A stretch of DNA of 64,000 nt from Heliomarina baculiformis (lineage in GTDB: Bacteria; Pseudomonadota; Alphaproteobacteria; Rhodobacterales; Rhodobacteraceae). A program made the position numbers and the translations under genes. Each line of letters begins with the position of its first letter. Position 1 is the first letter of the stretch. This document shows, in pieces, positions 61,034-64,000 of this stretch. The stretch spans positions 1-64,000 of the forward strand of contig NZ_JAIMIC010000007.1 in the NCBI RefSeq assembly GCF_019966545.1, in the 5' to 3' direction. The notes under the pieces were generated by a model. That model was not told the origin of the DNA. It worked only from the letters and a program-made list of their open reading frames with translations, and did not search any database.

Positions 61034-61564
61034 TCACTTGGTGATCTTGTTCCGGACAGTCTTGAGGAAGAAGGCAAGAACGATCAGCCCCGCGCCGTTA
61101 AACAGCAGTTCGATCCCGAGCAAAATACCAAGCAGGCTGGGCGCAACTTCGGCGAAATTGGCAAAGACGTAACCGGCCAAGAGCACCGAAAGCGCGCCGG
61201 AAATGAGCATCGGCCAGAAAAACGCCGTCTGCTTCATCTGAAAGGCTGCGATCAGGCGCATCACGCCGTTCGCGGCAAAAAGGATTAACACCATCAGGGT
61301 CAGTGAGATGACGCCCTCGAACGGATTGAACAGCAGCGACAACCCGAGAAGCACGAGGAGAACGCCCAGCGCGATCCCGGCGAACTTGCCGAAACCGCCG
61401 GGTTCACTGAACCCGGCGATAACCTGAAATACGCCCGTTACGGCAAAGAGGATACCCGCGAGGGTTGTGACAGCGAGCGATGCTGCGACCGGATTGGCCA
61501 GAACGAACAAGCCGAAAACAATCGACAAGATCCCAACGATCAACCATTTGACCCACGTCTTCAT
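61034..61564 (-). CDS. HdeD family (DUF308) membrane protein
   Basis: 176 residues with six membrane helices arranged as three hairpins (WLIVGILSIVFGLFVLANP, ALGVLLVLLGLSLLF, WPMLISGALSVLLAGYVF). This is the HdeD/DUF308 pattern; E. coli HdeD is linked to acid resistance at high density. Its job here is not known. It follows leuC by 37 bases on the same strand and may be cotranscribed with it. Confidence 0.85.
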   Translation of the reverse strand: MKTWVKWLIVGILSIVFGLFVLANPVAASLAVTTLAGILFAVTGVFQVIAGFSEPGGFGKFAGIALGVLLVLLGLSLLFNPFEGVISLTLMVLILFAANGVMRLIAAFQMKQTAFFWPMLISGALSVLLAGYVFANFAEVAPSLLGILLGIELLFNGAGLIVLAFFLKTVRNKITK

Positions 61565-61601
61565 CAGGCTTCCCCCTCAATCTAAACGATTCTTTCGGAG
61601 C

Positions 61602-63008
61602 CTACATCATCTCCCGCACGTCTGTCAGCTTTCCTGTGATCGCAGCTGCCGCCGCCATTGCAGGCGACATCAGGTGTGTCCGGCCCTTGTAGCCCTGACG
61701 CCCCTCGAAGTTGCGATTCGAGGTTGCCGCACAGCGTTCGCCGGGGCTCAACTGGTCGGGGTTCATCGCAAGACACATGGAACAACCGGCCATGCGCCAC
61801 TCGAAACCGGCATCCTTGAAGATATCAGCAAGCCCTTCTTCCTCGGCCTGCGCACGGACAAGACCGGAACCCGGCACGATCATCGCGCGAAGCCCGTCCT
61901 TGATCTTCTTGCCCTTCAGGATCGCAGCAGCGGCGCGAAGGTCTTCGATCCGGCCATTGGTGCAGGAGCCGATAAAGACCGTATCGATCTCGACGTCCGA
62001 AAGCGGCATGCCCGGCTTGAGACCCATGTAATCGAGCGAGCGCTCTACCGCGCCGACCTTGCCGCCTTTAAAATCCGAAGGGTCCGGCACATTGGCGGTG
62101 ATCGGCAGCACATCCTCGGGCGACGTGCCCCATGTTACGACCGGCGCGATATCCTCGGCCTTGAGTGTGATGACCTTGTCCCAATGCGCGTCGTCATCGG
62201 AATAAAGCGTTTTCCACCAGTCAAGCGCGGCCTCCCACTGGGCACCCTTCGGCGCGTGGGGACGGCCCTTGCAGTATTCAAAGGTCTTTTCGTCCGGCGC
62301 GATCAGACCGGCGCGCGCGCCGCCTTCAATCGCCATGTTGCAAACGGTCATGCGACCTTCCATCGAAAGCTCGCGGATCGCTTCGCCGCAATATTCGATG
62401 ACATAGCCGGTGCCGCCGGCGGTACCGGTCGCGCCGATCACCGACAGCGTGATGTCCTTGGCGGTCACTCCCGGGCGCAGCTTGCCGGTGATCTCGACCT
62501 TCATGTTCTTGGATTTCTTCTGGATCAGCGTCTGTGTGGCCAGAACATGCTCGACCTCGGAGGTGCCGATCCCATGCGCAAGCGCCCCGAAGGCACCGTG
62601 TGTCGCTGTATGGCTGTCACCACAGACGACGGTCATGCCCGGCAGAGTCCAGCCCTGTTCGGGGCCGACGATATGAACGATGCCCTGACGAACATCCGAC
62701 ACCGGGTAATAGTTCAGACCGAATTCCTTGGCGTTGGTGTCCAGCGCCTCGACCTGGATACGGCTGTCCTCGGTCATGGTCGCGGCATTGGCGCGATCCA
62801 GCGTGGTCGGCACGTTATGGTCCGGTACGGCGATGGTCTTTTCCGGCGCACGCACTTTGCGGCCCGTCATCCGCAACCCTTCGAAAGCTTGCGGGCTGGT
62901 AACCTCGTGAACGAGGTGACGGTCGATATAAAGCAAGCAGGTGCCGTCGTCGGCCTCATCGGCCAGGTGAGCATCCCAGATCTTGTCGTAGAGTGTCTTG
63001 GGGGACAT
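61602..63008 (-). CDS. leuC: 3-isopropylmalate dehydratase large subunit
   Basis: 468 residues, the normal length. The aconitase-type [4Fe-4S] ligands are C349 in GSCTNG and C409/C412 in CSMCLAMN. With LeuD it catalyses the second step of leucine synthesis. The ATG is at 63008. leuC, leuD and leuB share a strand but are separated by the HdeD, VWA and other genes, so they are not a single tight operon. Confidence 0.97.
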   Translation of the reverse strand: MSPKTLYDKIWDAHLADEADDGTCLLYIDRHLVHEVTSPQAFEGLRMTGRKVRAPEKTIAVPDHNVPTTLDRANAATMTEDSRIQVEALDTNAKEFGLNYYPVSDVRQGIVHIVGPEQGWTLPGMTVVCGDSHTATHGAFGALAHGIGTSEVEHVLATQTLIQKKSKNMKVEITGKLRPGVTAKDITLSVIGATGTAGGTGYVIEYCGEAIRELSMEGRMTVCNMAIEGGARAGLIAPDEKTFEYCKGRPHAPKGAQWEAALDWWKTLYSDDDAHWDKVITLKAEDIAPVVTWGTSPEDVLPITANVPDPSDFKGGKVGAVERSLDYMGLKPGMPLSDVEIDTVFIGSCTNGRIEDLRAAAAILKGKKIKDGLRAMIVPGSGLVRAQAEEEGLADIFKDAGFEWRMAGCSMCLAMNPDQLSPGERCAATSNRNFEGRQGYKGRTHLMSPAMAAAAAITGKLTDVREMM

Positions 63009-63212
63009 CGGTCCTCTCCCGTATTAAGTAGCTGTCAGCGAATGGAGTTCCGGCGCGGATGGCTTATAGGCGCGCGAGAATGGTGCGGGTTGCCCCGAAA
63101 AAGCGCCACGGCAGGCGGGCGCGGTCATCCATGTCGAATACGCGTGTCATTCTGGGCAGATACTACTTAGCCCCGAGTCCCGCAAGAGGCAGCATACCAG
63201 CGATGCCTCACG

Positions 63213-63239
63213 AAAAAGGGCGCCCGATCAGGCGCCCTT
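63213..63239 (-). terminator. Intrinsic terminator downstream of the second VPLPA-CTERM gene
   Basis: AAGGGCGCC and GGCGCCCTT form a perfect 9-bp stem with a 6-base loop, followed on the minus strand by TTTTT counting the stem end. It lies 28 bases after the stop and insulates leuC from this gene. Confidence 0.85.
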
Positions 63240-63266
63240 ATCAAAGTCGATCCGAGTTGGACCGTA

Positions 63267-63872
63267 TCAGCCGCGACGACGACGCAGCGCCATGACACCG
63301 AGGCCCGACAGCAGCAGAAGACCGCCCGCCGGCAGCGGTACGGAGGCAACTTCCGAATAGCCAAAGCTTACTTCGGCCGAAACCGGCGTCGCGCTGTCCT
63401 TCAGGCCCAGGCGGTAAGTACCGGCAGCCAAATTGGCGAACAGCACATCACCCGGTTTGGATGCGTTGGTGGCATTCCCGCCCGACGCGCCGGTTTGGGC
63501 GATCAGGTTGCATTTGCCTGCGATCTCGGCGACGGCAGTAAAGCAAAAGTCGGTGTCCAACGAGAAACGCTGAAGCGCAGCGCCGCCCATTCCGTCGATC
63601 AGGTCAAGCGTAATACCGGTGACATCGTCATTGCGCGCCAAGCCAGTGTAATCCAGCAGGGAAAGCGAAAAAGCGGTGTCGCTTTTAAAATCCACGCTCA
63701 GGTTTACCGGCGTGCTATCCCAGGAAAAGGTCGCTGTGGAGGCGCTCGTAAAATTGATGTTGGCATCCGTCGCACCGTAGTTCTCTTTGGACACACTAAC
63801 GATGGAGGCGCTCGATTGAGTTGCAATCCCGCCGATCAATGCGATGGCGCCCAGAATTGTCTTGAAGTTCAT
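63267..63872 (-). CDS. VPLPA-CTERM sorting domain protein
   Basis: 201 residues. A signal peptide (1-23, cleavage near SSASIV) is followed by a beta-rich extracellular domain with no closer family; a Cys pair is in DFCFTAVAEIAGKCN. The C-terminus has VPLPA (178-182), a hydrophobic span and LRRRRG. It should be sorted like the VWA protein 3 kb away. Both genes flank leuC. Confidence 0.85.
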   Translation of the reverse strand: MNFKTILGAIALIGGIATQSSASIVSVSKENYGATDANINFTSASTATFSWDSTPVNLSVDFKSDTAFSLSLLDYTGLARNDDVTGITLDLIDGMGGAALQRFSLDTDFCFTAVAEIAGKCNLIAQTGASGGNATNASKPGDVLFANLAAGTYRLGLKDSATPVSAEVSFGYSEVASVPLPAGGLLLLSGLGVMALRRRRG

Positions 63873-64000
63873 ATTTACCCCTATTGAGCTTGAATTGGCT
63901 CTACACGGCTATCGGCTCAACCTACCGGATTCAAACATAAACCCCAAATTTGCCACAATTTTGTCCCTTTTCAATTCGGGGTTGCAGATCGAAACAATCA

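Noticed and set aside
60755-63998. Shared decamer ATTGTTTCGA upstream of both VPLPA-CTERM genes
   Set aside because: The two copies are in opposite orientations relative to their genes and at different distances, so chance is likely.
1-64000. CRISPR arrays, prophage, insertion sequences and integrons
   Set aside because: No regularly spaced repeats, transposase, integrase or phage structural gene was found on either strand.

Overview
The window looks like a chromosomal segment of a marine Rhodobacterales (Roseobacter-group) alphaproteobacterium. The evidence is the GC-rich coding sequence, a complete Paracoccus/Rhodovulum-type sox cluster with diheme SoxA and SoxCD, an Irr-type iron box in front of an mbfA-like gene, the gpmI-envC-ctpA operon, DUF6478 and VPLPA-CTERM proteins, and leuB, leuD and leuC on one strand. 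No phage, transposase, integrase, CRISPR array or rRNA gene was seen, so most of the region reads as core chromosome. Species cannot be named from the sequence alone.

Layout. 1-9.5 kb: the last codons of glutathione-dependent formaldehyde dehydrogenase, a NYN/LOTUS protein, a TetR repressor, the iron exporter mbfA, an AEC transporter, S-formylglutathione hydrolase, then a short run of small metabolic genes (YaiI/YqxD, HAD phosphatase, ornithine cyclodeaminase-like), an MFS transporter and zapE. 9.5-26 kb: a porin-like protein; folC-accD; a CPBP protease; a very unusual ABC-exporter-like protein with an inactive-looking ATPase and a cNMP-binding tail; ilvD followed by a lipoprotein; a DUF6478 pair; an Old Yellow Enzyme homologue; and gpmI-envC-ctpA.

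26.4-33.5 kb: a GntR(FCD) regulator, a DUF1028 Ntn-hydrolase-like protein and a four-gene peptide ABC importer in which one permease is fused to its ATPase. A perfect 16-bp palindrome and two variants lie exactly in the two control regions and suggest one regulon. 33.5-38.5 kb: a YbaY/META protein, a DoxX-like protein, an APH-kinase fusion, a phasin-like small protein and cbpA-cbpM chaperone genes.

38.5-51.3 kb: the thiosulfate-oxidation locus, soxT-soxR divergent from soxV-W, X-Y-Z-A and B-C-D, ending with periplasmic DUF302 and DsrE proteins in place of soxEFGH. Three ATTC-N8-GAAT-like operators lie in front of soxV, soxX and soxB, and SoxR keeps the two sulfide-sensing cysteines 66 residues apart. 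An orphan CHASE-domain histidine kinase faces the end of the cluster.

51.3-64 kb: a largely empty stretch, tRNA-Pro(CGG), an EamA transporter, leuB, a small secreted protein, a LysR/epimerase divergon, a nuclease/phosphatase-family protein overlapping tail to tail with the epimerase, a membrane protein, leuD, a VWA protein with a VPLPA-CTERM tail, an HdeD-like membrane protein, leuC and a second VPLPA-CTERM protein. Intrinsic terminators separate several of these units.
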